Positions 1-8,739 of a DNA stretch of 64,000 bases are shown here, piece after piece. Made by a program: the position numbers and the translations under genes. Source of the stretch: Yinghuangia seranimata. GTDB lineage: Bacteria > Actinomycetota > Actinomycetes > Streptomycetales > Streptomycetaceae. The stretch covers positions 124,001-188,000 of the forward strand of contig NZ_JASAOI010000010.1 in assembly GCF_029953285.1 (NCBI RefSeq), written 5' to 3'. How positions within the stretch are numbered: position 1 is the first letter of the stretch; the number at the start of each line of letters is the position of its first letter. The notes beneath the pieces were generated by a model. That model saw nothing but the letters and a program-made list of their open reading frames with translations. It was not told the DNA's origin and did not search any database.

Positions 1-57
1 AACCCGCGCGAGGTCGTCATGACCCGGGACCCCGACTACCCGGCGCCGTTGCGCTAG
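1..57 (+). CDS. C-terminal tail of a truncated gene, unknown product
   Basis: An open frame enters from the left edge and stops at the TAG at 55-57. The visible residues end in TRDPDYPAPLR. Eighteen codons are too few to identify a family. Third positions are mostly G or C, as expected for a real gene here. The assignment is weak because so short a frame could be open by chance. Confidence 0.35.
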   Translation, partial: NPREVVMTRDPDYPAPLR

Positions 58-282
58 CGGACGGACGGGTCCAGCCCCCGCCACCGGTACCGGCCCGCAT
101 GCTTCTTCCGTCGTCGCAGGAACGATCGAGCGGTGAGCAAGTGCGGGTCCGGTCCCCGGAGGCGGCAGGCTGGTGGTGCACGACGAGTGGGACCGAGGAC
201 CACACGCGCTTGCCGCAACCCAACGGCAGGACCCCGCAGTCTGCGGCCAAGGGGCGTGCGAACGCAAGCCCCTGTCACCCCG

Positions 283-1146
283 TCACCACAACGTGCCTGC
301 CAGCAGGCGCCACGCCTGCCCCGTCGCCCCCATCACGTGCAGGCTGACGTGGTCGGCGCCGGCCTCCAGGTGGGCGTGCACGCGCTCGGCGACGCGCGCC
401 GCCGGGCCGTGGGCGACGAGTGCGTCGACGAGGCGGTCGCCGAGGGCGTCGGGGTCGTCGTGGCCGAGGTCCTTGAGCAGCGCGCGGCGGTTCGGGAGGG
501 CGGACGCGGCGGCTCCGCGTGCCGCGTCGGCGGTCTCCGTGCGGTCGCGGCCGAGCACGCAGATCTGGGTGACGGCCAGCAGCGCGTCCGGCCCGAGGAT
601 CGCGCGCGCGGCGCGGGTGTGCTCGACCGGCATGCCCAACACCGTCGCGCCCCAGGCCCGTTCGGCGGCGAGGGCGAGCATCGCCGGGTCGAGGGCGTTG
701 AGCACGCGGTGCGGTGAGGAGGGCTGCGAGGCCGGGCCGAACGGGGCGGCGTCGAGTGCGTCGAGGTAGCCGGACATGGCGTGCACGGGCGGCTCGTAGC
801 CGTGGCCGCGGACGCCGTCCACCAGGCTCGGGTGGCTCTCCCACAGGCCGAGCAGGAACCGCCCCGGATAGGCCTCGTCGAGCGTGCGCTGCGCGGCGGC
901 CGCGGTGACGGCGTCGCGGGCGTAGATGTCGGTCATGCCCGCGGCGACGGTGATGCCTCGCGTGGCGGCCAGCAGGATCGCCGCCTGGGCGACCGCCTCG
1001 CGGCCGGTCGTCTCGGGGAACCACAGTGCCCCGTACCCGAGTTCCTCGACGAGCGAGGCGGCTGCGCGCAGTTCGGCGACGGGACGGCTGTCGAGTTCGC
1101 CGGCCCAGACGCCGACGCGTCCGAGCCGCGGGCGTGGCTGATCCAT
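283..1146 (-). CDS. LLM-class F420-dependent oxidoreductase (luciferase-like)
   Basis: A 287-residue protein with a luciferase-like TIM-barrel pattern. The N-terminus reads RLGRVGVWAGELD, then LGYGALWFPE, then an AATRGITVAAGMTDIYARD strand pair, and a central GRFLLGLWESH segment. These fit the F420-dependent oxidoreductases of the bacterial luciferase superfamily; the substrate is unknown. The start is placed at the ATG at 1146 (MDQPRPRLG), because the longer upstream frame runs into the inverted repeat of the divergent promoter region. The gene lies head-to-head with a TetR regulator about 100 bases away, which probably controls it. The roughly 225 bases between the truncated edge gene and this stop hold no recognisable gene. 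Confidence 0.85.
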   Translation of the reverse strand: MDQPRPRLGRVGVWAGELDSRPVAELRAAASLVEELGYGALWFPETTGREAVAQAAILLAATRGITVAAGMTDIYARDAVTAAAAQRTLDEAYPGRFLLGLWESHPSLVDGVRGHGYEPPVHAMSGYLDALDAAPFGPASQPSSPHRVLNALDPAMLALAAERAWGATVLGMPVEHTRAARAILGPDALLAVTQICVLGRDRTETADAARGAAASALPNRRALLKDLGHDDPDALGDRLVDALVAHGPAARVAERVHAHLEAGADHVSLHVMGATGQAWRLLAGTLW

Positions 1147-1169
1147 GTGCCGCCTTCCGTGCGGACGAC

Positions 1170-1190
1170 AAGTGGGGGCCTCCCCCACTT
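1170..1190. promoter_or_regulatory. Candidate TetR operator, perfect inverted repeat
   Basis: The two 9-base arms AAGTGGGGG (1170-1178) and CCCCCACTT (1182-1190) are perfect reverse complements around CCT. A further half-site, CCCCACTT, lies at 1221-1228. The repeat sits between the divergent oxidoreductase (start 1146) and TetR gene (start 1251), where a local repressor would be expected to bind. TAGGCT at 1202-1207 is a possible -10 element for the TetR gene. The operator role is inferred. Confidence 0.5.
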
Positions 1191-1250
1191 CACCGGCGCG
1201 TTAGGCTATCCGGAGGACCACCCCACTTGGCAAGCCGTCAGGAGACGCCC

Positions 1251-1838
1251 GTGCCCGCAGCACCCGCCGCCCCCGGACGGCCGCTCCGCGCCGACGCGCA
1301 ACGCAACCGCGACCGCATCGTCGCGGCGGCCGGGGCCGCGGTCGCACGCGACGGCGCCGACGTCTCGCTGGAGGAGGTCGCGCGCGCGGCACAGGTCGGA
1401 TCCGCCACGCTGCACCGGCACTTCCCGTCCCGCCAGGCGCTCCTCGAAGCGGTGTTCAAGGACCGGGTGGCGGCACTGTGCGACCGCGCCCACGACCTCA
1501 CCGAGGAGCGGGACGCCGGCGAGGCACTCACGTCCTGGCTGCACGCGGTCGGCCGGCACGCGGTGGCCAACCGCGGCCTCGCCGCCGCGCTCGTCCACGG
1601 CGCGCACGGCGCAGGCGACCCGACGTGGGGCGAGACCTGCCACGCGATGATCACCGCCGCGGGCGGCGAACTCCTCGCCCGCGCCCGCGCCGCACGCGCG
1701 GTGCGCGAGGACGTGACGATCGTCGAACTGCTCACGCTGGTCAGCGCCATCTGCCTCGCCACCGAGGACACGGCGGACGGCGCGGCCGACACGGAGCGGC
1801 TGTTGGGGCTGGCGCTGGACGGCGTACGGCCTCGTTAG
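1251..1838 (+). CDS. TetR-family transcriptional regulator
   Basis: A 195-residue TetR protein. The helix-turn-helix reads VSLEEVARAAQVGSATLHRHF at residues about 38-58, followed by FPSRQALLEAVF, typical of the family. The C-terminal half is a variable helical ligand-binding domain. The start is the GTG at 1251, which has AGGAGA at 1240-1245 five bases upstream; a longer frame upstream would run through the divergent promoter and operator. It probably represses itself and the divergent F420-type oxidoreductase through the inverted repeat at 1170-1190. The ligand cannot be predicted. A 14-base palindrome (1844-1857) follows the stop. Confidence 0.85.
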   Translation: MPAAPAAPGRPLRADAQRNRDRIVAAAGAAVARDGADVSLEEVARAAQVGSATLHRHFPSRQALLEAVFKDRVAALCDRAHDLTEERDAGEALTSWLHAVGRHAVANRGLAAALVHGAHGAGDPTWGETCHAMITAAGGELLARARAARAVREDVTIVELLTLVSAICLATEDTADGAADTERLLGLALDGVRPR

Positions 1839-1899
1839 GGACGGCCGGCATGCCGGCGGCCCCGGGAACCCCACGCCGTCCTCGGCCGTCCCCTCTCCT

Positions 1900-3876
1900 G
1901 TGACCCAGCAGGCCGATGCCGAAGTCCGGGCGTTCCGGGCGCTCGTCGAAATGATGCCCCGGCACGTCGTCGTCCCCGTCATCGACCGGGCGTTCGGCGG
2001 CGCCGTGCCCGGGACGGACGTCCCCGAGGGCGGGCTGCTCCCCGGAGCGCTGGTCGAGGCGGTCGTCGCCCACGGCCGCGGCGAGCACCTCGCCGCGGTG
2101 GCCCGGCTCCGCACACCCGTCCAACACTCGACCGTCTGGCCGGCCGACCGCCCCCGCCACCTGCGGCGCCTGGCGCTGCACCGCATCGCGGAACGCGTCG
2201 CCGCCGACCCGGCGCACGCCGACGTCGCCCGTGCCGTGTACGTCGACAGGGAGGCCGCACCGCGGACCCGGCGCCTGCTGGCCCGCGGTGTCCACGCCCC
2301 GGCATTCGTCGAACACCTCCACGATTCCGTCTCCGTAGACCTCGTCCGGCCCCTGCTCGCCACCGGCGACCACCGCATCGCGCTGCGCCTCGTCGAGGCC
2401 TCCAAGCACGAGGTCACCGACCACGAGAAGGCCCGCGCGATCCTGCTGCTCCTGGGCGGCTCGAACGAAGGCGTCGCGGCACTCCGGGCCGCCCCCGTGT
2501 CCCACGGCAGCCTGCGCCGCCCGATCCGGCGCCGCCTCGACGTCCTCCTCGGCCGTCGGGCCGGCGACCCCGACGAGGCCCTCGCCGTACTGCGGCAGTA
2601 CAGCACCCTGCTCGACTCCCCCGGCGCTCGCTTCGCCCTGGTGCGCAGCCATCCCCGCCACGTCCGCATGGCCCTGCACGCCCCGGTCGCGGACGACCCG
2701 CACGACACGGAGCTGATACGGCGTCACCGCACACGGCCGCTGGCGGGCGCCGTCTGCAGGAGCCTGATCCTCGAGGAGCTCTGCCCGCCCGCGACGGTCC
2801 TCGCACTCCTGCGCAACGCCCCGGACACCCCGGCCGAGTTCGGCCAGGGCAAGGCCCACTTCGGGCAGTTCGCCCAGTGGCTTCTCGACAGCGAGCTGGT
2901 CACACCCGCCGAGCTCCTCCTGCACAGCGCGCCTGTGCGTCTGCTGGCGCTGCTCAGCCCCGGCAGCAGCAGCGCTAAGGAGCAGCACGTCGGCGTCCTG
3001 CACCGGCTGCTCTCCGGCGCCACGGCAGCGCAGCTGGTCGCCGCCGCACGCGACACGGGCACGCGCACCCTCGCGGAGCTCCTCACCGCGGAGGGCCCCG
3101 GATCCGGGCAGCCCGAACCCGCGGCCGACCCCGCGCTGCTGCAACTGCTGCTCGCACTCTCCGAGCCCGCCCGCGTCGCCGACACCCTGACCCTGCTCAC
3201 CCCCGACGAGGCCGTGGACCTGGGCCGCCGCCACACGGCACGGCCCGAGGCCGCCCTCGCGGTCACACGGACCGCCGAGCGGCGGAGGCCGCCGGTCGCG
3301 GTCGCCGCACAGGACGACGCGCCGCGGCCCTGGGTCTCGGCGGTCGACCGCCCGCCGGGCGCATGGTTCGTGAAACCGCACGAAAACGTCGACTGGGACG
3401 AGCTCACGTCCCATCTGCGGTCCGGCGGAGCGTTCGATGCGCACACCGCGAGGTCGCTGCTCGTCCACCCGGACGTCCCCGAAGCCGCGGCCCGCCTGCT
3501 GTTGAAGTACTACCGGTCCCGGCCGGAGGTCTCACCGCAGTGGCCGTACCCGACACTGCGCGCGGCGCTGCGGCGGCCGGCCGCGCTGTACCACTCGGAG
3601 GACGCGGCCCGCCTGTGGTTTCCCCGCCCGCTGGCCGAGCTGGTCGACACCGGCCGGGTCAGCGCCGCCGACGTCGTCCAGCTGGTGGCCCCGGCCCGGC
3701 TCGCGGCCGTCCGCGAGGGCCCGGCCTCGACCGCCGTGGCCACCGCGGCACGCGAGCACCTCGGCCCCGCGGCCGACGACGTCGAGGTCTGGGTCGTGGC
3801 GCTCAACCTGCACCAGGAGTTCGCCGGCACGCTGGCCGAGCTGTTCACCACCGCGGCGACCGCCGTCCGCGGCTGA
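1900..3876 (+). CDS. Large alpha-helical protein of unknown function
   Basis: A 658-residue protein not recognised as a known family. It is rich in Ala, Leu, Arg and Asp and appears almost entirely helical. There is no signal peptide or membrane span and no obvious catalytic motif. Repeated phrases such as LVRPLLATGDHRIALRLVEA, LVHPDVPEAAARLLLKYY and LLTPDEAVDLGRRH suggest HEAT- or TPR-like repeats, so a scaffold role is possible but unproven. The start is the GTG at 1900; a clear ribosome-binding site is not visible, and a start near 1951 is an alternative. It lies 61 bases after the TetR gene and ends at a strong hairpin shared with convergent ctaG. Confidence 0.7.
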   Translation: MTQQADAEVRAFRALVEMMPRHVVVPVIDRAFGGAVPGTDVPEGGLLPGALVEAVVAHGRGEHLAAVARLRTPVQHSTVWPADRPRHLRRLALHRIAERVAADPAHADVARAVYVDREAAPRTRRLLARGVHAPAFVEHLHDSVSVDLVRPLLATGDHRIALRLVEASKHEVTDHEKARAILLLLGGSNEGVAALRAAPVSHGSLRRPIRRRLDVLLGRRAGDPDEALAVLRQYSTLLDSPGARFALVRSHPRHVRMALHAPVADDPHDTELIRRHRTRPLAGAVCRSLILEELCPPATVLALLRNAPDTPAEFGQGKAHFGQFAQWLLDSELVTPAELLLHSAPVRLLALLSPGSSSAKEQHVGVLHRLLSGATAAQLVAAARDTGTRTLAELLTAEGPGSGQPEPAADPALLQLLLALSEPARVADTLTLLTPDEAVDLGRRHTARPEAALAVTRTAERRRPPVAVAAQDDAPRPWVSAVDRPPGAWFVKPHENVDWDELTSHLRSGGAFDAHTARSLLVHPDVPEAAARLLLKYYRSRPEVSPQWPYPTLRAALRRPAALYHSEDAARLWFPRPLAELVDTGRVSAADVVQLVAPARLAAVREGPASTAVATAAREHLGPAADDVEVWVVALNLHQEFAGTLAELFTTAATAVRG

Positions 3877-3897
3877 GCCGAGCCCCGGACGCGGCGA

Positions 3898-3924
3898 GGC
3901 CCCGGGAGCTGTGCTCCCGGGGCC
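3898..3924. terminator. Bidirectional hairpin terminator
   Basis: Perfect 12-base arms GGCCCCGGGAGC (3898-3909) and GCTCCCGGGGCC (3913-3924) enclose a 3-base loop. The hairpin lies between the convergent stops of the 658-residue protein gene and ctaG, so it probably serves both. It has no T-tract, as is common for GC-rich actinomycetes. Confidence 0.7.
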
Positions 3925-3942
3925 GCACCGCGATTCCACATG

Positions 3943-5181
3943 TCAGGTGGCAGGCTGCCGGTCCTCCGACACCGCCACCGCCTGTTCGCCGTCAGCCGCA
4001 GATGCGGCGTCGACCGCCTCGTCCCCGGACTCAGGCTCCGACTCCGCCGACACGGCGGCCGCCGCGGGGCCTCCCGCCAGCCGCGCCAGATAGGCGTTGT
4101 ACGCGTCCAGCTCCTTGTCACCGTCCCGGTCCGCCTGGCGGTCCTTGCGGCGCGCGAGGCGTTCCTCCGAGCTCATCCACTGCGAGAAGATCACCAGCAG
4201 CACGAGCACGGTCGGCACCTCGCCGAACGCCCAGGCGATCGCGCCGCCGACCTGCTGGTCGTTCAACGTGTCGACGTTCCACGACGCCGGCGGCGTGGCG
4301 AACGAGTTCACGAACAGCGACGACGACATCATCACCGCGACGCCGAAGAACGCGTGGAACGGCATGCCCGCGAACAGCTCGAGCATCTTGATGACGTAGC
4401 CGGTCTTCCGCGGCGCCGGGTCGATGCCCATGATCGGCCAGAAGAACAGCAGGCCGACCGCCAGGAAGTGGATCATCATCCACCGGTGGCCCCACATGTT
4501 GCCCATCGCGGCGTCGAGCAGCGGCGTGAAGTACAGGACGTACAGGCTCGCGATGAACAGCGGCAGCGTCACCAGCGGCGACGACATGAACGCCGAGAAC
4601 CGGCTGTGCAGGACCGCCAGCAGCACCTCACGCGGCCCTCGCTTGCCCCGCCCCGCCGGCCGCAGCGCGCGCAGCGCGAGCGTGATCGGCGCGCCGAGCA
4701 GCAGCAGGATCGGCGACAGCATGCTCAGGATCATGTGCTGGATCATGTGGATGCTGAACAGCGCCGTGCCGTACGCCGCGAGCCCGGTCGAGGTCGCGAA
4801 CACCACCGTCGCCACGCCCGCGAGCCAGCTGATCAGCCGGCCGATCGGCCACTTGTCCCCACGTCTGCGCAGCCGCCACACCGCCGCGCAGTACAGCAGC
4901 ACCGCCGCGATGCTGCCGGCGACGAACAGCGGCTCGGGGTGCCAGCCGAACATCTTCGCGATCGTCGGCTTGCCGAGCACGGCGGCCATACCGGCCATGC
5001 CGCTGAGCGCCTCGCCACCCTGGCCGGAATGTCCGCCATGCCCCGATCCGTGCAGGTCGGTCTGGCTGTCCCCGAGCATCAGTGCGCCGAGAAAGAGGGC
5101 GATCCCGAGAGCGATCAACGCGACGGCCCGGAAGGCACCGGGTCCCGGGGTACGCGGAGGTGATGGAGCCATGGCATCCAC
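3943..5181 (-). CDS. ctaG: Cytochrome c oxidase assembly protein, CtaG/caa3 family
   Basis: A 412-residue multi-pass membrane protein matching the caa3-type CtaG family, which helps assemble cytochrome oxidase, probably in copper delivery. Recognisable segments include FSIHMIQHMILSMLSPILLLLGAP, NMWGHRWMMIHFLAVGLLFFWP and AGMPFHAFFGVAVMMSS, with about seven to nine hydrophobic spans and conserved His residues in the helices. After the first span there is a His/Gly-rich loop (HGSGHGGHSG, residues about 44-53) that could bind metal. The C-terminus is an acidic, Ala-rich disordered tail. ATG at 5181 is used; the second ATG at 5172 is equally possible. Confidence 0.85.
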   Translation of the reverse strand: MDAMAPSPPRTPGPGAFRAVALIALGIALFLGALMLGDSQTDLHGSGHGGHSGQGGEALSGMAGMAAVLGKPTIAKMFGWHPEPLFVAGSIAAVLLYCAAVWRLRRRGDKWPIGRLISWLAGVATVVFATSTGLAAYGTALFSIHMIQHMILSMLSPILLLLGAPITLALRALRPAGRGKRGPREVLLAVLHSRFSAFMSSPLVTLPLFIASLYVLYFTPLLDAAMGNMWGHRWMMIHFLAVGLLFFWPIMGIDPAPRKTGYVIKMLELFAGMPFHAFFGVAVMMSSSLFVNSFATPPASWNVDTLNDQQVGGAIAWAFGEVPTVLVLLVIFSQWMSSEERLARRKDRQADRDGDKELDAYNAYLARLAGGPAAAAVSAESEPESGDEAVDAASAADGEQAVAVSEDRQPAT

Positions 5182-5317
5182 TGTGACCTACCACGCTCGG
5201 TAACCGGCCACCGGGTCGCGCTCTTGACAAAGAGTTGCCCGCCCTTTCGCTCTTTCCAGCGAAGGAGACCGGGCCGCGCCGGCTCGGCCGGTCCTGAAGC
5301 GGGCGGAAAGCGAAGGT

Positions 5318-5358
5318 GCGCCGCCGTCGGGTGTTTGCGAGTGACTCGACGGCGGCGC
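5318..5358 (-). terminator. Hairpin terminator after the symporter gene
   Basis: Arms GCGCCGCCGTCG (5318-5329) and CGACGGCGGCGC (5347-5358) pair perfectly over 12 bases and extend inward by a G-T wobble and two more pairs. The hairpin lies about 20 bases beyond the stop of the minus-strand symporter gene, so it most likely ends the DUF485-symporter transcript. Confidence 0.6.
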
Positions 5359-5378
5359 GGCTCTTCGGGTGGGGCCCG

Positions 5379-7067
5379 TCAGTGGGCTCCGGCGCCGGTG
5401 AGGGCGCGGACTTCGAGTTCCTCGAAGGCCTGGTCGTCGGCGTCGGTGCGGCGGCGGGAGGTGAGGATCGTGCCTGCCGCGGCGCAGATGAAGCCGACCG
5501 GGATGGAGATCAGGCCCGGGTTCTCCAGCGGGATCGGGGCGACCTTGGTGCAGGACAGCAGCGCGGTGGCGTTGCCGACGTGCTTGTTCTTGGCGTCGAC
5601 GCCGCACTTGTCGGCCTGGGCCGCGGTGAGGGTGACGGCCGGCTTGGTGTCGCTGGCGCCGCCCCACACGATCGGGGAGAGCGACACGACGACGATCGCC
5701 GAGACCAGGCCGCCGAAGACGCCGGCGACGGCGCCCGCCTTGGTGAACCGCTTCCAGAACAGCGAGAACACGATCGCGGGGAGGTTCGCGGACGCCGCGA
5801 TGGCGAACGCGAGGGCGACGAGGAACGCCACGTTGAGCTCGCGGGCGAACACCGACAGGGCGATCGCGACGCCGCCGATGACGATCGCGGCGATCTTGGC
5901 GACCTTGACCTCGCCCGCGTCGGTGGTGCGGCCGCGCCGGAAGACGCCGGCCCACAGGTCGTGGGCGAACGACGACGAGGACGCCAGGGTGAGGCCCGCG
6001 ACCACGGCCAGGATCGTCGCGAACGCGACCGCCGCGATGAAGGCCAGCATGACGGCGCCGCCGTTGGTGCCCGGTCCGCCGCCGAGGTACTCGGCGAGGC
6101 GGGTGGCCGCGGTGTTGCCCGACGGGTCGGCGGTCTTGATCGTCTTGCTGCCGACCAGTGCCGCCGCGCCGAAGCCGATGACGAGCGTCATCAGGTAGAA
6201 CGTGCCGATGATGGCGATCGCCCAGTTCACCGACTTCCGCGCGGACTTGGCGTCCGGCACGGTGTAGAACCGCACGAGGATGTGCGGCAGCGCCGCGGTG
6301 CCCAGGACGAGCGCGATGCCGAGGCTGATCAGGTCGAGCTTCGACCAGCCGTCGGTGGCCCCGTACTTGAGGCCCGGCTGCAGGAACCCGTCGCCCTTGC
6401 CGGACTGGTGGGCGGCCGCGCCCAACAGGTCGGAGATGTTGAAGTGGAACTTCGCGAGCACCCACACCGTCATGACGCACGCGCCGATCATCAGCAGCAC
6501 GGCCTTGACGATCTGCACCCACGTGGTGCCCTTCATGCCGCCGACCGTCACGTAGAAGATCATCAGCGCGCCGACGGCGACGATCGTCCAGATCCGGGAC
6601 GCGTCCGACGAGACGCCGAGCAGCAGCGAGATGACGGACGCCGCGCCGACCATCTGCGCGATCAGGTAGAAGATCGACACGACGATGGTCGAGATGCCCG
6701 CCGCGACCCGCACCTGCGGTGAGCGCAGCCGCTCGGAGATCGCGTCGGCCATGGTGAAACGGCCGCTGTTGCGAAGCGGTTCGGCGACCAGCAGCAGCGC
6801 GACGATCCACGCCACCAGGAACCCGATCGAGTACAGGAAGCCGTCGTAGCCCGACAGCGCGAGGATGCCCGCGATGCCGAGGAACGACGCGGCCGACATG
6901 TAGTCGCCGCCGATCGCGACGCCGTTCTGCAGCGGCGAGAACGACCGGCCGCCCGCGTAGAAGTCGGCGGCGCTGCGGGTCCGCCGGCCCGCGACGACCG
7001 TGATCGCGAGGGTCACCACGATGAACACGGTGAACAGCGCGATGGTGAGGGTCTTGTGGTCGGTCAC
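5379..7067 (-). CDS. actP: Sodium:solute symporter, ActP-like acetate transporter
   Basis: A 562-residue SSS-family transporter with about 13 membrane spans. Early segments GRRTRSAADFYAGGRSFSPLQNGVAIGGDYMSAASFLGI, split over residues about 25-65, are characteristic of ActP-type cation/acetate symporters. The GTG start at 7067 overlaps the stop of the DUF485 gene by four bases, indicating translational coupling. DUF485-ActP pairs are common, and the partner is thought to assist the transporter. Near the C-terminus an exported-side segment contains two Cys about 24 residues apart (ADKCGVD and LLSCTKV), possibly forming a disulfide. Acetate or another monocarboxylate is the likely substrate. Confidence 0.9.
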   Translation of the reverse strand: MTDHKTLTIALFTVFIVVTLAITVVAGRRTRSAADFYAGGRSFSPLQNGVAIGGDYMSAASFLGIAGILALSGYDGFLYSIGFLVAWIVALLLVAEPLRNSGRFTMADAISERLRSPQVRVAAGISTIVVSIFYLIAQMVGAASVISLLLGVSSDASRIWTIVAVGALMIFYVTVGGMKGTTWVQIVKAVLLMIGACVMTVWVLAKFHFNISDLLGAAAHQSGKGDGFLQPGLKYGATDGWSKLDLISLGIALVLGTAALPHILVRFYTVPDAKSARKSVNWAIAIIGTFYLMTLVIGFGAAALVGSKTIKTADPSGNTAATRLAEYLGGGPGTNGGAVMLAFIAAVAFATILAVVAGLTLASSSSFAHDLWAGVFRRGRTTDAGEVKVAKIAAIVIGGVAIALSVFARELNVAFLVALAFAIAASANLPAIVFSLFWKRFTKAGAVAGVFGGLVSAIVVVSLSPIVWGGASDTKPAVTLTAAQADKCGVDAKNKHVGNATALLSCTKVAPIPLENPGLISIPVGFICAAAGTILTSRRRTDADDQAFEELEVRALTGAGAH

Positions 7068-7441
7068 TTCGCGGCCTCCGCGCGGAGTTCGGCGGACAGC
7101 GGGTCGAGGCGGCGGGCCGCGTAGCGCGAGTACACCCAGGCGGTCAGGAACGTCGCGGCGAACTGCCCGAGTCCGAACACCAGCGCGACGTTGACGTTGC
7201 CGACGACCTTGTGCGCCATGAAGTCCCGTGCGTACGCGCACAGCAGGACGTACAGCAGGTACCAGGCCAGGAAGATCGCCGTGACCGGGAAGACGAACCA
7301 CCGGAAGCGGTGCTTGAGTTCGCGGAACCGCGGGTCCGCGTGCAGGACGGCGGCCGGGGTTCCGGACGCCGCCTCCGCGGCACGGGATGCGGCCGCGGCG
7401 GCGTTGACGGCGGTCTGCGCCGCCGAGGGGTTGGCGGTCAT
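7064..7441 (-). CDS. DUF485 membrane protein, symporter partner
   Basis: A 125-residue protein with an Ala-rich N-terminal helix (residues 1-35), then the DUF485 core: FRELKHRFRWFVFPVTAIF, a first membrane span ending LLYVLLCAYARDFM, and a second span around VALVFGLGQFAATFLTAWVYSRYA. The ATG at 7441 has CGGAG upstream at a fair distance. Its stop overlaps the GTG start of the symporter gene. The about 185 bases upstream contain a relatively AT-rich stretch (7495-7570) likely to hold the promoter; no clear -10/-35 pair was assigned. Confidence 0.9.
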   Translation of the reverse strand: MTANPSAAQTAVNAAAAASRAAEAASGTPAAVLHADPRFRELKHRFRWFVFPVTAIFLAWYLLYVLLCAYARDFMAHKVVGNVNVALVFGLGQFAATFLTAWVYSRYAARRLDPLSAELRAEAAK

Positions 7442-7627
7442 CGGCGGTGCTCCGAGGACACGCGGGGACGAATGGAGGTCATTGCTGGAGGGTCTCCTGA
7501 ATACATGCGGAGAAATAAGGCTGTTGTCAGCCAGACAGCCCAACGATCGCGAGCGGTGATAAACACGCATTGAACGGCCGATTGACGCTCACGGGGAAGC
7601 CGCCGGAAGGCTGACGGGGTGCGGCCT

Positions 7628-8539
7628 TCAGGACACCGAGACCAGGTGCCGCAGCCGTGGCCGGTCGGGGATGAACGGGTCGTGCACGACGCCCGCGAGC
7701 TCGCGCACGGCCTGCCCGACCAGCGGCCCGGCGAGCGCCCGCGCGTCCACGGCGAGCCCGGCGCACGACGTCGCCAGCACGGCCCGCGCGAACCCCGGAA
7801 GGTCGACGCCGCCCACCGGGGTGCCCGCCGCGATGACCGGAACGGGGCTGTTCGCGACGACCTCGACCATCCGGTACAGCGGCACCGGCAACGACGTGGC
7901 GACCAGGTCCGCACCCAGGTCGGCGGCGATCGTCACGACCCGCGACAGCGTCTCGACCGACCGCGGGTCGGCGATCCGCGGGCCGCGCGCGTGCGCCGCG
8001 ACGAGCAGCGGCATGCTCCAGTCCCGGCACTCCTCGGCGACCGCCGCCGCGTCGCGCAGTTGCGCGAGCTCGCCGTCCGAGCCGAAGTTGACGTGCACGC
8101 TGACCGCGTCGGCGCCCAGCCGCAACGCGTCGGTCACACCGCCGACCAGCACCTGCCGGGCGTCGGCGTGCGCGTCGTACGGCAGCCCGGAGCTGAGGTG
8201 GACGACCAGCGCGCAGCGCCCGAACAGGTCCGGGGCCAGCAGCCGGGTGCGCCCCTTGGGCACGATCAGCGCGTCGGCGCCCGCGTCGACCGCGGCGTGC
8301 GCGGCCAGCAGGAACCCGTCGACGTCGAGGGCGGGAGCGGAAACGGAGGGGGAGACAGCGGAGCCCGCGACACCCGCCCGCCCCCCGGTCCCGGATCCCC
8401 CGCCGGCCCCAGGAACCGGTGCCGACGCCGACGCCCCGCCCTCGTCGGCCGTCCGCACCATCAGGTAGCGCCCGTTGCCCGCGCCGGACAGACGGGACAT
8501 CCGCACCGCCTTGCCCGAACCCTCGTACGGGTAATGCAT
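7628..8539 (-). CDS. Class I aldolase-like protein (ADH-synthase/DhnA family), probably catalytically degenerate
   Basis: A 303-residue protein related to the fructose-bisphosphate aldolase/2-amino-3,7-dideoxy-heptulosonate synthase family. Family landmarks are GKAVRMSRL (residues 10-17), LRLGADAVSVHVNFGSDGE (140-157) and DWSMPLLVAAHARGP (173-187). In active members the last motif carries a Tyr and a later VKTNY motif carries the Schiff-base Lys. Here these positions read His183 and Ala214 (LVATSLP), so both catalytic residues appear lost. A Gly/Ser/Ala/Pro-rich insertion (residues about 35-68) occupies the loop that normally carries the catalytic Asp. It may be a non-catalytic paralogue or have a new role. 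AGGAG abuts the ATG at 8539; Met14 is an alternative start. Confidence 0.7.
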   Translation of the reverse strand: MHYPYEGSGKAVRMSRLSGAGNGRYLMVRTADEGGASASAPVPGAGGGSGTGGRAGVAGSAVSPSVSAPALDVDGFLLAAHAAVDAGADALIVPKGRTRLLAPDLFGRCALVVHLSSGLPYDAHADARQVLVGGVTDALRLGADAVSVHVNFGSDGELAQLRDAAAVAEECRDWSMPLLVAAHARGPRIADPRSVETLSRVVTIAADLGADLVATSLPVPLYRMVEVVANSPVPVIAAGTPVGGVDLPGFARAVLATSCAGLAVDARALAGPLVGQAVRELAGVVHDPFIPDRPRLRHLVSVS

Positions 8540-8739
8540 CTCCTACACCCTCTTCAGTTGGTCCCCGTGACGTGCTGCCGCCGGCAGCGTCGCGGCACCC
8601 GTTAAACAGCCGCTGAACGCGCAGGCCAGCGGGGTGACGGGGGACGATTCGACCACGGGCGACAGCCGGGCGTCCCTCGATCGGGGGGTTCCGCCAAGCC
8701 GGGTGGTTGGGCCCGCACGCCCTGGGAAGGAGCCGCGGC

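Noticed and set aside
17-250. Several 60-200 codon frames on both strands at the left edge
   Set aside because: They lack family motifs and ribosome-binding sites, and their composition is that of shadow frames; no gene is called between 58 and 282.
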